Below, piece after piece: positions 46,370-57,274 of a stretch of 64,000 nucleotides of DNA (within the stretch, counting starts at the first letter, position 1; each line of letters opens with the position of its first letter). The stretch covers positions 115,364,458 through 115,428,457 of the forward strand of contig NC_092806.1 of NCBI RefSeq assembly GCF_040954645.1, written 5' to 3'. The DNA comes from Diabrotica undecimpunctata. Lineage: Eukaryota > Arthropoda > Insecta > Coleoptera > Chrysomelidae. The notes below the pieces were generated by a model. That model ran no database searches. It saw only the letters and a list, made by a program, of their open reading frames with translations, and was not told the origin of the DNA. A program made the translations under genes and the position numbers.

Positions 46370-46610
46370 GCTGACAGGGAGATTTGCGAATTGAGGTTCA
46401 AATCTATCATTTGCCTTTGCTGATGATGTAGATGCAGTCGCTAATTCTACCAGAGACGTGAGAGAGGTGTCTTCACAACTCGAAACAGGTAGTCTGGGTC
46501 TTCGAATAAATGAAGAGAAGATGAAGTGCATGCTGGTAACTAAAAATCCAAGACCAAGAGTTAAGCCGAACATAACTATTAATAACCTCAACCTCAACGT
46601 TTTCATATAT
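46370..46610 (+). pseudogene. RT palm scrap with FADD box
   Basis: Plus strand: LSFAFADDVDAVANSTRDV, SSQLETGSLGLRINEEKMKC and MLVTKNPRPRVKPNITINNL. This is the RT active site (FADD intact) plus the LxINxxKTK box of an RTE- or CR1-type element. The minus-strand 83-codon frame over the same bases is its shadow. No other part of the element is adjacent. Confidence 0.7.
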
Positions 46611-46827
46611 GTATGAAAGGAGTTAAATGCAAAAAAATTTTCTTACACATACTCTGCAGTAAAATTCATTGTTTATTTTGTTATTAATATAAAAATACAA
46701 TACAATACACTGCAACATAATTCAATATAATAATACAATACAAATTAAAATGCAATATTCATAAGTATTTAAAAATGACAATATACATAACTTACGCATA
46801 TGTTTAATTTACCATGATAATAATATT

Positions 46828-48260
46828 GAACTTTTGAACAACATGAACTTTTGAACTAAAGTTGAACTTTTTAACAACATATATAATAGCGGTAAAATCC
46901 CGGAGAACTGGCTGCAGTCAACATTTATTACAATCCCGAAGAAACCAAAGGCCCAGATCTGTGATGACTACCGGCTTATAAGCTTGATTAATCATGTCAC
47001 TAAAGCGTTCACTAAGATCATTCATAGAAGAATATATGATAAATGTGAGTCAAATATTGATAGATCGCAGTTTGGCTTTCGGAAAGCACTTGGAACTAGA
47101 GAAGCAATTTTCGCTCTCCAGGTGCTTATACAGCGGTGTAGAGACGTTGATAAGGACGTGTATTTGTGCTTTGTGGATTTTAGAAAAGCATTTGACAATG
47201 TCAATCATGAACAATTGATAGATATTCTGCGAAAGACAGGTATTGACGACAAGGACATTCGAATTGTGGCAAACCTATACTGGGGTCAAACAGCAAGAGC
47301 AAAAATTGGCAACGAACTCACTAAAAGTGTGCAGATCAAAAGAGGTGTCCGTCAGGGTTGTATATTATCCCCACTCCTATTCAATATTTATTCCGAAGAA
47401 ATATTTAATAAATGTATGGAAAATGCAAATGAGGGCATAAAAATAAACGGCGAGTTAACAAACAATATAAGATATGCCGACGACACGGTGATCCTTGCCA
47501 GTACCATAGACGAATTACAGCAGGTAATGGAAAGACTTTATTCAGTTAGTGAGGAATACGGCCTGAGCCTCAACTTCAAGAAGACAAAGTGGATGCTGAT
47601 AAGCAGGAAGCAACAGCCTGCTCGACAGTTACGGATAAGTAACATACTAATTGACCATGTAGAATCTTATGTGTACCTTGGCACCAACGTAAATGCAAAA
47701 TGGGAACAGGCCACAGAAATTAAGGCGAGAATAGAACGAGCTAGAGCAGCATTTAGCAATATGAAAAAGCTCCTCATAAGCAGGGATTTGTCTCTTCCCC
47801 TAAAACTACGTCTAGTTAAATGCTACATTTTTCCGATCTTACTGTATGGTGTGGAGGCCTGGACGCTGACGGAGACGCTCACGAGAAAACTAGAAGCATT
47901 CGAAATGTGGGTGTACCGACGCATTCTTCGTATATCCTGGACCGAACATGTCACCAACACAGAGGTAATCCAAAGAATCGGAAAGGAGAAAGAAATCGTG
48001 AACACAATTAAACAAAGAAAGCTTGAATATCTAGGCCACATATTGAGACACGATAAGTACCGTCTACTGCAATTGATTGTCCAGGGAAAAATAGACAGTA
48101 AGCGAGGGCCAGGCAGGAGAAGACACTCGTGGCTCCAAAATCTGAGGAAGTGGTTCGGGCTCACATCGGTCGAACTATTCAGAAGCGCCGCAAATAAGAT
48201 TAGAATTGCCATGTTAATAGCCAACGTTCGCAACGGACAGGGCACTTGAAGAAGAAGAAG
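46828..48260 (+). mobile_element. 5'-truncated RTE-like copy with intact RT, GAA tail and 9-bp TSD
   Basis: AATAATATT at 46819-46827 and 48261-48269 brackets the copy. Its 5' junction is messy: GAACTTTTGAACAACAT is followed by GAACTTTTGAACTAAAGTTG and AACTTTTTAACAACATA, a small tandem repetition probably made during insertion. It ends GGCACTTGAAGAAGAAGAAG like its sisters. The frame inside is open, so this is the youngest-looking RTE copy in the window, although it lacks the endonuclease. Confidence 0.8.
46855..48249 (+). CDS. RTE-like reverse transcriptase, open but lacking N-terminus
   Basis: Open from 46855 with no genuine start codon; the first Met-like codon at 46984 is TTG. RT motifs are complete: YNSGKIPENWLQSTFITIPK, DYRLISLINHVTKAF, RSQFGFRKALGTREAIFAL, CFVDFRKAFDNVNHEQL (catalytic Asp), IKRGVRQGCILSPLLFNIYS and NNIRYADDTVILAS (YADD). 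The C-terminal part has LLYGVEAWTLTE, LEAFEMWVYRRILRISWTEH, LEYLGHILRHDKYRLLQLIV and KRGPGRRRHSWLQNLRKWF. No internal stop. Without an endonuclease and start codon it is not expected to be expressed as a working protein. Confidence 0.88.
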   Translation, partial: TKVELFNNIYNSGKIPENWLQSTFITIPKKPKAQICDDYRLISLINHVTKAFTKIIHRRIYDKCESNIDRSQFGFRKALGTREAIFALQVLIQRCRDVDKDVYLCFVDFRKAFDNVNHEQLIDILRKTGIDDKDIRIVANLYWGQTARAKIGNELTKSVQIKRGVRQGCILSPLLFNIYSEEIFNKCMENANEGIKINGELTNNIRYADDTVILASTIDELQQVMERLYSVSEEYGLSLNFKKTKWMLISRKQQPARQLRISNILIDHVESYVYLGTNVNAKWEQATEIKARIERARAAFSNMKKLLISRDLSLPLKLRLVKCYIFPILLYGVEAWTLTETLTRKLEAFEMWVYRRILRISWTEHVTNTEVIQRIGKEKEIVNTIKQRKLEYLGHILRHDKYRLLQLIVQGKIDSKRGPGRRRHSWLQNLRKWFGLTSVELFRSAANKIRIAMLIANVRNGQGT

Positions 48261-48269
48261 AATAATATT

Positions 48270-49872
48270 AATAAAATAAAAATATTGTTTCGTGATACAA
48301 CTGTCAATTTGTCTGACATTGACAGATACAAAATTTAATTGTTGTTTGTTGTGTATGTAAATACACATTTGAACTTTCTTAAGATATTTACAAGTTTTAA
48401 TTTATAATTTAACATGCCTAACGAGGCTCAAGACAAATCTGAACAGAATGGAAAAATAATAATAATATTAATAAATATTAAATTTATTTACAAAAGGAAC
48501 ATTTTTATTCTCGAGAGAAAAAGAGAGAGAAAATATATATTGTCTCTTTCTTACCTATATCTTACATATGTAATGATTTGCCGATTCACTTCCGTAAAAA
48601 TTTCGAACGTCGAACGCGCTTATATAAGTATAACTTCTATACTCATATAAATACTCCTTTTAATTTCAACATTTTAAAGGGATAATTTTGCCCAAATTAT
48701 CTGGAGTTAAACAATTGTATTAAGAAAGTGTAATTTGAGAAATAAAACTGATTTCATCAAGATATTTTCTTAATACGTAATAATAAAGCTAATAATAAGT
48801 ATATTTCATGTTTAATGGTCAGTTAATCAGAACATATTTTTGATTTTGTCCTATAGACAAAGAACATAGAATTAAATGTGAAGAACAAAGCAATATTATA
48901 TCTTATAAGTGTCCTAAAAGCTTTCATTTAAATATTAATGTCTTTTTCCTTCCCAGAACCATTGTTTTCTAATTAATTACGTGGGTTGGCACCGGTAATG
49001 AAGTACTTCCAATGGACTCTTCGACTTAAGAGGAACTATGCAATTAGTCAATTTGGGATTTTTATGGGTGAAACCATTATAGTGGTAAAGTAGTTTTAAA
49101 TTACATTGTTTATGGCCGTCGAGGTTTTACTTTCAATAACATAGAATTGCACTTAAATCAGACATTAGACTTAAAGAGTTCATTATGCAAAATGTGATGT
49201 TTGAAATGAATGTGAAAATAGCATTAGGTGGGTGGAACGCGTATTCCGGAAAAATAATGCTTCCTTTATGCCTGACTGCTTGCTTGTCATAAGTTATATT
49301 ACGGCAACAGTTAAATTAGACTTAAAACACTAACAGCTACTATTTTCAAACTTTTTACAAAATTTATTATTAACTTACGACACTCGTTTCAATCTTTAAG
49401 CATTTTTCGTACATATGTAATATTTATAATACATGTAATACATCGTAAAATTTAAATGCATATTTAGGATCCCTGTTTTGTCTTTGGGTAAAATATTGTA
49501 CCACTCTTGTTCTTTTAGTTTTATGTCTGTTTTCAGAGGTGGGCTATCTCCATGAAAATTTCGATGAATTGTTCCCTATTCACTGCCACACGGAACAACT
49601 GTTCTCCTCCTTGTCCGGTCCAAAGTCATATGTTTCGTAACCATGATAGTTTTTTTACGGCCTATCTATCTTTTACCCTCAACTTTACCTTGGATAATCA
49701 GACGATTGATGTAATGTTTATTGCTACCTAATTTATAACCGGAGTAGCTAACCTATCTGATTTTGATAATATTCAGGAGTTCTCGATCTTTACTACGTTG
49801 GTAGTACTTGATCTACATTTAATAGATAATATGAAAAGCCTAGACAGTTCTAGTTTCTTTAAGTAGAAAAGA
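48270..49872. other. Spacer
   Basis: AT-rich. A short purine-rich GAGAGAAAAAGAGAGAG stretch lies at about 48515-48530. The part at 49540-49800 vaguely resembles antisense non-LTR 3' sequence but has no readable motif. Confidence 0.35.
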
Positions 49873-50330
49873 AGGCATCATCATCATCATCAACAGCTAT
49901 TCCATCCATCGTCGGATGTAGACCTTCCTTAGGTGTGTTCATTCATTTCTGTTCGTTGTTTTTTGCATCCCTTCGTGACCAGTCATTCGCTTGATGTCAT
50001 CATTTCATCTGATTTGAGATCTGCCTCTACTTCTATTTTTTCTCTTGATCGCCATTCAACAGTTCGCTTCGTTCGATGGCTATCTTCCATTTTTTGTATG
50101 TGTCCTGTCCAGTTCCATTTTAAAATGGCAATATTTTCGATTACATCTGTTAGTTTTAATCGTCTTCTTATTTCTTGGATTTGTGGTCGCTGGGCGTAAT
50201 GTTGAGCACTCTCCGTTTCATAGCTCTCTAAGTCACTTGAAGTTTGTGGACTATGTTGTTGTTAAAAGTACTTGTTTCAGTTCCATATATCAGAACATAT
50301 GGATAAAGAAGTAGTGATTGCCAAATAATT
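49873..50330 (-). pseudogene. Non-LTR RT C-terminus with (GAT)n tail
   Basis: Minus strand: a RPQIQEIRRRLKLTDVIEN-like segment, IAILKWNWTGHIQKMEDSHR, TKRTVEWRSREKIEVEADLK and SEWSRRDAKNNEQ, then a stop and an ATC/GAT repeat at 49873-49892. The LKWxWxGHIxRxxDxRWxxxVLEWRPR pattern is the C-terminal tail common in insect RTE/CR1-type RTs. Only the terminal part remains. Confidence 0.6.
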
Positions 50331-50539
50331 GGTGACTTCATAGATAATGTGTGGGCATCGAACGAATGATAGTTGAAGGCAACGTAACGGGCAAAATATC
50401 CAGAGAAGATGTCCAGCACGATGGTCGAACCAAATAAAGGATATAACTGGTTAATTATTCTCTGAAGCAAAACAACACGTACAGAAATACTCAAATAAAG
50501 TCAACCTACGCCAATAACTTAGTTTAAAAAAAAATGGTA
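50331..50539. other. Spacer
   Basis: No feature recognised. Confidence 0.3.
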
Positions 50540-50760
50540 CTTCTGCCCTGTCTAATTTCAACTCTTCAGTTGTTCTATGTTAAATTTGGTTTCGAATATA
50601 TATGGTATGTCTTGAAGTTTATTCACAAAACTTAGCTATATTTTTCCTAGAACTAACCTGTGATCGCTGCTTATATAAGCTGGCCTTAAACTGTCTAACA
50701 TTTCGTACTATCTTTTAATGTATATTTCTATTAGTTTACAAGCCCATAAAAGATTTTTAA
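50540..50760 (-). pseudogene. Endonuclease end fragment of a non-LTR element
   Basis: Minus-strand reading RYEMLDSLRPAYISSDHRLV then LGKI resembles the end of an APE endonuclease domain, where SDHRLV contains the catalytic Asp-His pair. It is short and followed by stops. It may belong with the RT tail at 49873-50330, the RT core having been lost between them. Confidence 0.5.
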
Positions 50761-51947
50761 TGGGTCATTTGACTAGCATATAAAACAATACTACAATATG
50801 TAATAACAACTTTAGAAACTATGCCCTCAATTCTTATCGGTACATGTGAGTCACAGGTAAGATAAATTTACCCCGAAGGGGTAAGTTTTTTTTTGCATAA
50901 ACATTTTTGTACAGCATTTATAACTTAGGTAGGTAATACAAAAATAATGACCTGCGATTTAATGCCGTACAAAAATATTGGTACCAGTAAGAATTGACGG
51001 CATAGTTTCTTGTGCGATGGGCTTGTGGTCTATATATTATGATGTACATTTCTGTATTGATTTATTCTATCATTGATCTATTTCGCTTTGTGTTTTAAAG
51101 GTATATTTATATCGAAATTTGTGATTGACCGTTGACCATTATGTAACCGTTTTGTGTATCAGTATTATTTATCAAAAATATTCTACACTTTCGATATTTT
51201 TATCTATTATGCTTATCTTTTTTGCTTTCGTGTCTTCATTGCCTCCACTACAAACCAGGAGATAATCACCTATTCTCCGTTCCTAAATTGTTGAGAGCAC
51301 GAAATGTGCCTCAAACTTATAAAACGGTCGTAAACCATAGGCGTTCCTGAGGTGTTTATTCATTAAATAATAATATAATATTTTTTAATACTGTTATATA
51401 TATATATAATGTTAATAATATTTTAATACTAATATATTTAGCAAAAAAACAATTAAAACTTTAATGGCTAATGTTATGTAATTATATTATATTAATAAAA
51501 ATAAGAATTTAACCATTAACAATTTTGTAAATAAGAATACCTTATCTCTTTGGATATTTCAATACTAATCTTCGCGTTTAATCACTTTACTAGAAAACCT
51601 GGAATTCATATCCGAAGGTACTATTCGTTGCAAGATAATTAGGATGGAATTCCCCAGATTTTTAATAATATAATGGGTATGCTTTGGCCACGTGCCTCGT
51701 TTGTTCAGTTTATATCTTAAAACTTAAAAGGGTGAAGTTATTACGAAAGAAAACAATTTTTTTGTTTAGTACGTTTTTGGTCGCATGTAATTTACGGCTC
51801 GTCGGTGTGTCCGCATCTACGGCAGTAATTAGCGTCTCGAATATTTCTTTTGCGAATTATGTGCAATGCGTGAGTGATTTTTTATTCCATATACCTACGA
51901 ACATATACGTACCTTTCGCTCGTGCTCGTTTTGTTGGATTGTTTGTG
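50761..51947. other. Spacer
   Basis: AT-rich. No recognisable feature. The open frame running into the next transposase from 51684 is not part of the conserved protein; conserved sequence starts at the ATG at 51948. Confidence 0.4.
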
Positions 51948-53341
51948 ATGGCTTCATCATCAACATCATCAAGTTTTACACCGGTACTGTTGCGTACAGT
52001 CAGTAAGTCTGTCTATTCACCAAGAGAGAAGACTATTGTCCTGAATGTTTACGATGCTCTGGTTTCTCAGAATCCCACAAACACTATTCGCAACATAGTC
52101 GAAAGTTGTGCCAACATGACTGGCGTAGGAGAGTAGTCAACTATATATAGGTTCCTATCAGAAAGAAAAAAACACGGTATAGCTAACCCAAACACAAACG
52201 AACACTTAAACAGAGGGAAAAAGCCTATTGAAATTGATGAATTTGCCAAAAATGGTATTCGAAGGAAAATTCATGGATTTTTTTTTTCAAAAAAGAAATA
52301 CCAAACCTAAACAAAATTTTACAAGAAGTTAGAGACGAACCGGATTTGCCTCATATCGGACGAACTAAATTGTGGCAAGTTTTAAAAGAATTAAATTTCC
52401 GGTGGGAGAAATCAGACCGAAAATCACTTTTGATTGACCGGGAGGAGATAATATGTTGGAGAAGAAATTATCTACGATCCATACGAAAATTCCGGGCTGA
52501 AGGAAGGCCCATCTTCTACTAGGATGAAACGTGGGGAAACTCAGGTCATACTCGTCATACAATTTGGTGAGATAAAAATATATTAAGCTCCAGGCAAGCC
52601 TTTATGGAAGGTTGGTCTACTGGTATCTCCCCACCTTCTGGTAAAGGCAGTAGATTAATAATTTCTCACATTGGCAGTGAAAAAGGATTTGTTAAGCATG
52701 GTTTGTTGGAATTTCAGTCCAAAAGCACAAAAGACTATCACGAGGAGATGACAGCTAATGTTTTCGAAGAGTATTTTGAGCAGATGATTGAACACATACC
52801 ACCAAATTCAATTATAGTATTAGATAATGCACCTTATCATTCACGACTAGTAGAAAGACTTCCAACGACTGCGTGGAAGAAACAGGATATTCTTGACTGG
52901 CTGCGGAATAAGTATCTGCCTTACGAAGATGGAATGGTAAAAACAGAACTTCTAAAAATTGCCCGGCAACACAAATCTAAGTTCAAGGAATACGTAGTTG
53001 ACAAAATGGCTGAAAGGCAAAACATTACAGTCCTTAGACTTTTACCCTACCACTGCGAAATAAATCCAATTGAACTCATTTGGGCACAAATGAAAAGTTA
53101 TGTGGCTAAAAAAAATACATTATATAAAATACAAGCTGTACGTGAATTGTTATACGAGTCTTTACAACATATTACAGAACAAAACTGGAAAGATGCAGTA
53201 AGGCATGTAATAGAAGAAGAACAAAAAATGTGGGATCTTGATAACATAATTGATGCGACCGTAGAGACACAACCGCTAATTATTAACCCTCAAGATGACT
53301 CGGATTCCGAAGTTGATCCTATTTATTTTGAATTTAAATAG
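51948..53341 (+). pseudogene. Second long-spacer DDE transposase (Sailor-like), several stops
   Basis: Colinear with the transposase at 29371-30797. From the ATG: SVYSPREKTIVLNVYDALVS, CANMTGVGE then a TAG, STIYRFLSERKKHGI, PIEIDEFAKNGIRRKIHGFF, a frameshift at a T8 run (about 52276-52283), KLWQVLKELNFRWEKSDRKS, IFY-stop-DETWGNSGHTRH (first Asp), NSIIVLDNAPYHSRLVERLP (second Asp) and LLPYHCEINPIELIWAQMK (Glu). The last 245 codons are open. At least three stops plus the frameshift make it dead. It has an acidic tail DSDSEVDP like its sister. I could not find its TIRs. Confidence 0.88.
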
Positions 53342-53398
53342 TTTTCTAATCGTAATTATATAAGGTAAGTAATAATAGTTGTAATCGTAAGGTATTAA

Positions 53399-53796
53399 AG
53401 GGGAAAGGCGCAAAATGTCGCCTGTCAAAATGTTCAATGTGTTTTAAATGTGTCCATTTTTTTTTCAAATCCTGAGAAAACTAAACAGCATTTTTGAAAA
53501 ATTTAAACGCAGAATGAAATATTTTTTAGAATAAATAAAAAGTTTCTTTTGCATGCAATATTTTCAATTAAAAATTATACTATATTTTCTCTTTTATTTT
53601 CACCCCTGTTACATAACATATTAAAATAAACATTGTAGAAGTTTTCAGGCACTTTCTGCCCTGAGTAATAATGTAATCTTTCATTCTGTGTTTAAATTTT
53701 TCAAAAATATTTATTAGTTTTCTCCTGATTCGAAAATAATGGATACATTTAAAACACATTGGAAATTTTGCCAGGCGACATTTGGCGCCTTTTTCC
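53399..53796. mobile_element. 398-bp MITE with TTAA target duplication
   Basis: TTAA at 53395-53398 and 53797-53800. The arms are inverted: left AGGGGAAAGGCGCAAAATGT then CGCCTGTCAAAAT; right, inverted, GGAAAAAGGCGCCAAATGTC then GCCTGGCAAAAT. Similarity continues inward about 130 bp on each side (AATGTGTTTTAAATGTRTCC, GAGAAAACTAA, TTTTTGAAAAATTTAAACRC). No coding content. TTAA targets are used by piggyBac-type and a few other transposases, so a superfamily is suggested but not fixed. Confidence 0.8.
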
Positions 53797-53800
53797 TTAA

Positions 53801-55071
53801 TTAAATAAATGTATCTTTTACAAATGGCAAGAAACTTTTTATTTTTGAATAAAATAAATAAGTTTTATTAAAAAATACAATTTACAGAAGTACAATTTAA
53901 AAAATATATTTATTTAGTTCAAATAAATGTTTCAATCATATACTCTACGACACTGGTCGTTCATCTCTAACCATTCAAAATACCCCCGTAATAGGATTAT
54001 AAGGTATTGTATTCCTTCAGATATAAGGTGGGTTAGTCGAAAACGTCTTAAACCGTCAATTTTAGGTTGGTTTTTACTATTATATCGTATTACCTATCCT
54101 CTCTGTATTTCAGTTTTCTAATTAGGGTTAAACTTGTAGTGAGCTATCAACAAATTGTGAACCGACTGTAGCTATTGCTATCATTTCACATTCTTTTTTT
54201 GTTTCTTGTTTTGCCATAAATCATAATTTGTTATTTCTTAATACCTTGACCAATTTTTGATCACTTTTGTTCTAAGGTTTATTGTTCTTCTATTTTTATT
54301 ATTGTTCATCCTGTTTCTAAGCAATTAGGTAGTTCTGTTATTTTTAGTTTTTTTTAATCTTGGCATAGTGCTTGTCATAAAAATCCATCTCCCGTATCCT
54401 AGCTTGGGACATGCAACGATGTTGGAAGTGACTCCTGAGCTACTTGATCCATACATTCGTCACTTGTTCCGCCGTTGGTGCAGTTGCTATATTTTTAGAA
54501 CTAAAATTGAAAGATGTGAGAACACGTCACTTACCACACATGTAGATTCAGTTCAAATGTTGCATTTCTGCAACTTTTCACTAATATACTAGATTTGCTC
54601 TTCTGCAACCTTTCGCTCGATATTACCTATTACCTAAGCCTTTTGACATTCTGGAGATATATAATTTATATATCTCCAGAATGTCCAAAGGAAGACCACG
54701 GGCCTGGAAAAAAAGGCACAACGAATCTCATTAGTATGAGTTAGGCTAATCCTAATTTTAATTTTTATCTATATTTTTTTTGTTTTAAAGTACTATTAAA
54801 CGCTACGATACATCTTAATAAAATTGTTTAAGTACAGAAAATAACAATAAATATAACAATTTCTTAAATAATTGATCAAAAATATTTGTATTTGGTATTG
54901 TAATAAGCCTAATTATCATAACTGCAAAAACGTTTAGTGTAAACTATGTAATTGAATTAACGGTACCTTTAGAAAAATACAAATAATTTACTTTCATTTT
55001 GTACAAGGTGATTACGAATGTTTTATTAATAGGTGTACAAATAAATACCAAAAAGGATGATAGCCTGAAAG
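53801..55071. other. Spacer with one palindrome
   Basis: AT-rich. No coding motif. Contains the near-perfect palindrome at 54645-54685. Confidence 0.4.
54645..54685. repeat. 41-bp near-perfect palindrome
   Basis: GACATTCTGGAGATATATAA (54645-54664), one central T, then its exact complement (54666-54685). Strong cruciform or hairpin potential. Function unknown. Confidence 0.85.
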
Positions 55072-55179
55072 TAAAGGGTGTTTTTTTAGAGGTATAACTT
55101 TAAAATGGAATAAAACAAAGATGATTTCTTTTAATTGACATGAGTGGGACTTTATTCGAAAGATCATCTTTTGGCATTA

Positions 55180-55384
55180 TAATTTAAATATGATTTGTGG
55201 CATATAACTGTCACGACTGGCTCTGACGTAGTCTAATCTAGAGGTCCAATTTTCGATTACTTTTTCCTAGATATGTGGCCGTATATCGGCAATAACGCGG
55301 CGAATGTTATCCTCCAAGTGGTCAATCGTTTCATGCTTATCGACGTAGACTAGCACCTTCACATATCCCCACATAAAATATTCT
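55180..55384 (-). pseudogene. Mariner transposase C-terminus (downstream of the insertion)
   Basis: Minus strand: LLEYFMWGYVKVLVYVDKHE, TIDHLEDNIRRVIADIRPHI, a premature stop, then EKVIENWTSRLDYVRASRDS and YMPQIIFKL. It contains the region around the third catalytic position, which is LLEYFMW here where LDYFMW is expected: the Asp is read as Glu. Joins with 56333-57225 across the RTE insertion. Confidence 0.8.
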
Positions 55385-55396
55385 AACAGTGTTAAA

Positions 55397-56320
55397 AGAG
55401 GAGTGCGACAGGGGTGTGTATTGTCACCACTACTATTCAATGCATACTCTGAAGAAATTATGAAAAGAGCTCTTGAGGGAGAAACAGCAGGAATCAAGGT
55501 CAATGGAACACCAATTAACAACATTAGATATGCGGACGATACTATCATAATAACAGACAACCTCCGAGACCTCCAAAAGCTAATGAACAAGATAGTTGAG
55601 TATGGAGAGGAATATGGATTATCAATAAACACCAAGAAAACCAAATTTATGAGGATATCAAAAACCCAAAATAATGGTGAAATCCTGACAATTAACGGTA
55701 GTGCTTTAGAACAAGTTGAAAACTACCACTATCTTGGCACAATAATTAATCACACAAACGATTACTCCAAAGAAATCAAAGTTCGAATAGAGAAAGCACG
55801 TACAAACTTCAATAAAATGAGAAAGGTACTTTGTGCAAGAGAACTAAAATTGGACTTGAGAGTTAGGCTGGCAAGGTGCTATATTTTCTCGACTCTGCTT
55901 TATGGGATAGAAGCATGGACACTTAACGCGTCGACTGCTAAAAAGTTGGAAGCATTTGAAATGCTTCCTGAAGATGTATAGAAGAATCCTGAAGATATCA
56001 TGGACCGAGCATGTAACAAACAACGAAGTCATGAGAAGAATCAACAAAAGAATGGAAGTATTGGAAACCATCAAGACACGAAAGCTGCAATACCTGGGGC
56101 ATGTTATGCGTAATGAGAGATACAACCTACTTCAATTGATCATACAAGGGAAAATCCAGGGCAAGAGAAGTGTAGGAAGAAGAAGAATCTCATGGTTGCG
56201 TAACTTGAGGGAATGGTACGGATGCACATCAATTGAACTATTCAGAGCAGCAGCATCTAAGATCAGAATAGCCATGATGATTGCCAACCTCCGTCGCGGA
56301 GATGGCACGTGAAGAAGAAG
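55397..56320 (+). mobile_element. 5'-truncated RTE-like copy inside the mariner, 12-bp TSD
   Basis: AACAGTGTTAAA at 55385-55396 and 56321-56332 flanks the copy. It starts abruptly at RGVRQGCVLSPLLFNAYSEE, continues NNIRYADDTIIITDNLRDLQ, LSINTKKTKFMRIS, LLYGIEAWTLNASTAKKLEA and, after a frameshift at about 55965-55980, YRRILKISWTEHVTNNEVMR, LQYLGHVMRNERYNLLQLII and GKRSVGRRRISWLRNLREWY, ending with the GGCACGTGAAGAAGAAG tail. Apart from that frameshift it is open. The clean TSD shows it inserted after the mariner. Confidence 0.9.
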
Positions 56321-56332
56321 AACAGTGTTAAA

Positions 56333-57225
56333 TTGCACGATCTTGAAGGCCAATTCACGGGTCCAAAACATGAAAATATGCAGTTACCAAATGTTTCTTT
56401 TAATAAATCAATTGTGGTACGAGCTGTGAGACATGTTGCGTTATCTTGTTGAAACCAAATCTCCTGCATATCATGGTTGTTCAATTGAGGAACTAAAAAG
56501 TAAGTAATCATGACTGATTATCATTCACTATGACGTCACCACTGACTCACACTGGTCACCATTGATATTAACGTTCTTGCCAGCATCGTTTTTGAAGAAG
56601 TATGGACAAATGATTCCACCAGCCCATAAAGCACATCAAATAGTCAGTTTTTCTGGATGTAATGGTGTATGGACATACACTTGAGGGTTATCTTCACTCC
56701 AAATACGACAGTTTTGTTGGTTGACGTAGCCATTAACCAAAAGTAAGGTTCATCGCTAAACAAAATTCGCTTATGAAAATCGGCATCAAGGGCAATTTCT
56801 TTTTGGGCCCATTCACCGAATCTACGTCTTGCTAGGTAATCGAAGTTGGATTTTGTAAGTACGCACACCAAGATCTTTCCGCAAAATCTTCCATTAAGTA
56901 GATGGACAGATATCCAACTGCTGTGCGCGATAGCAAATTGATTCGGGTCTTCCTCTATGCTACGCTCTACAGCAACAGCACTTCTTCTATACGCACTGTA
57001 CGACGTCTCTGTGGTTGCATTTACTTATTATTTGACCCATAAAATGGACGTAGTGCCCGACACGTATTTCGATCAGAACCATGATTTTCAAAATAAATTT
57101 GCACAATTTGGAAGCGTTGTTCAGCGTCAATCTATTCATGCTCATATCATATATCATATCTATCATGAAATGCCAAATCAAACTAAACATAAATCACTTA
57201 ATAGCTGTCAAAATGGCCGTTAGTT
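56333..57225 (-). pseudogene. Mariner transposase N-terminal and central parts
   Basis: Minus strand, broken: RLTLNNASKLCKFILK (about 57100), HRGRPESICYRAQQLDICPS (about 56900-56950), KILRKDLGVRTYKIQL, RRFGEWAQKEIALDADFHKR, ILFSDEPYFWLM (first Asp), a VTVWxGxWxGGII-like region (about 56600), then YFLVPQLNNHDMQEIWFQQD and NATCLTARTTIDLLKETFGN (second Asp) and FGPVNWPSRSCNLT. With the third position in 55180-55384, I count 41 residues between the last two acidic sites. Multiple stops. Confidence 0.8.
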
Positions 57226-57274
57226 AAAAAAGTGTTGCCAACATACATTTCTATACCTCTAAAAAAACACCCTT

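Larger units (their letters stand above)
55074..57274 (-). mobile_element. DD41D mariner split by an RTE insertion
   Basis: TA flanks (55072-55073 and 57275-57276) and identical ends AAGGGTGTTTTTTTAGAGGT then ATA at both termini. Removing the RTE insertion and one TSD copy leaves about 1265 bp, a normal mariner length. The transposase reads on the minus strand from about 57225 to 55180, with many stops and shifts. The same family is represented by 20463-21648 and 36430-37075. Confidence 0.85.

Noticed and set aside
47823..48368. 181-codon minus-strand frame
   Set aside because: Antisense to the intact RTE RT C-terminus.
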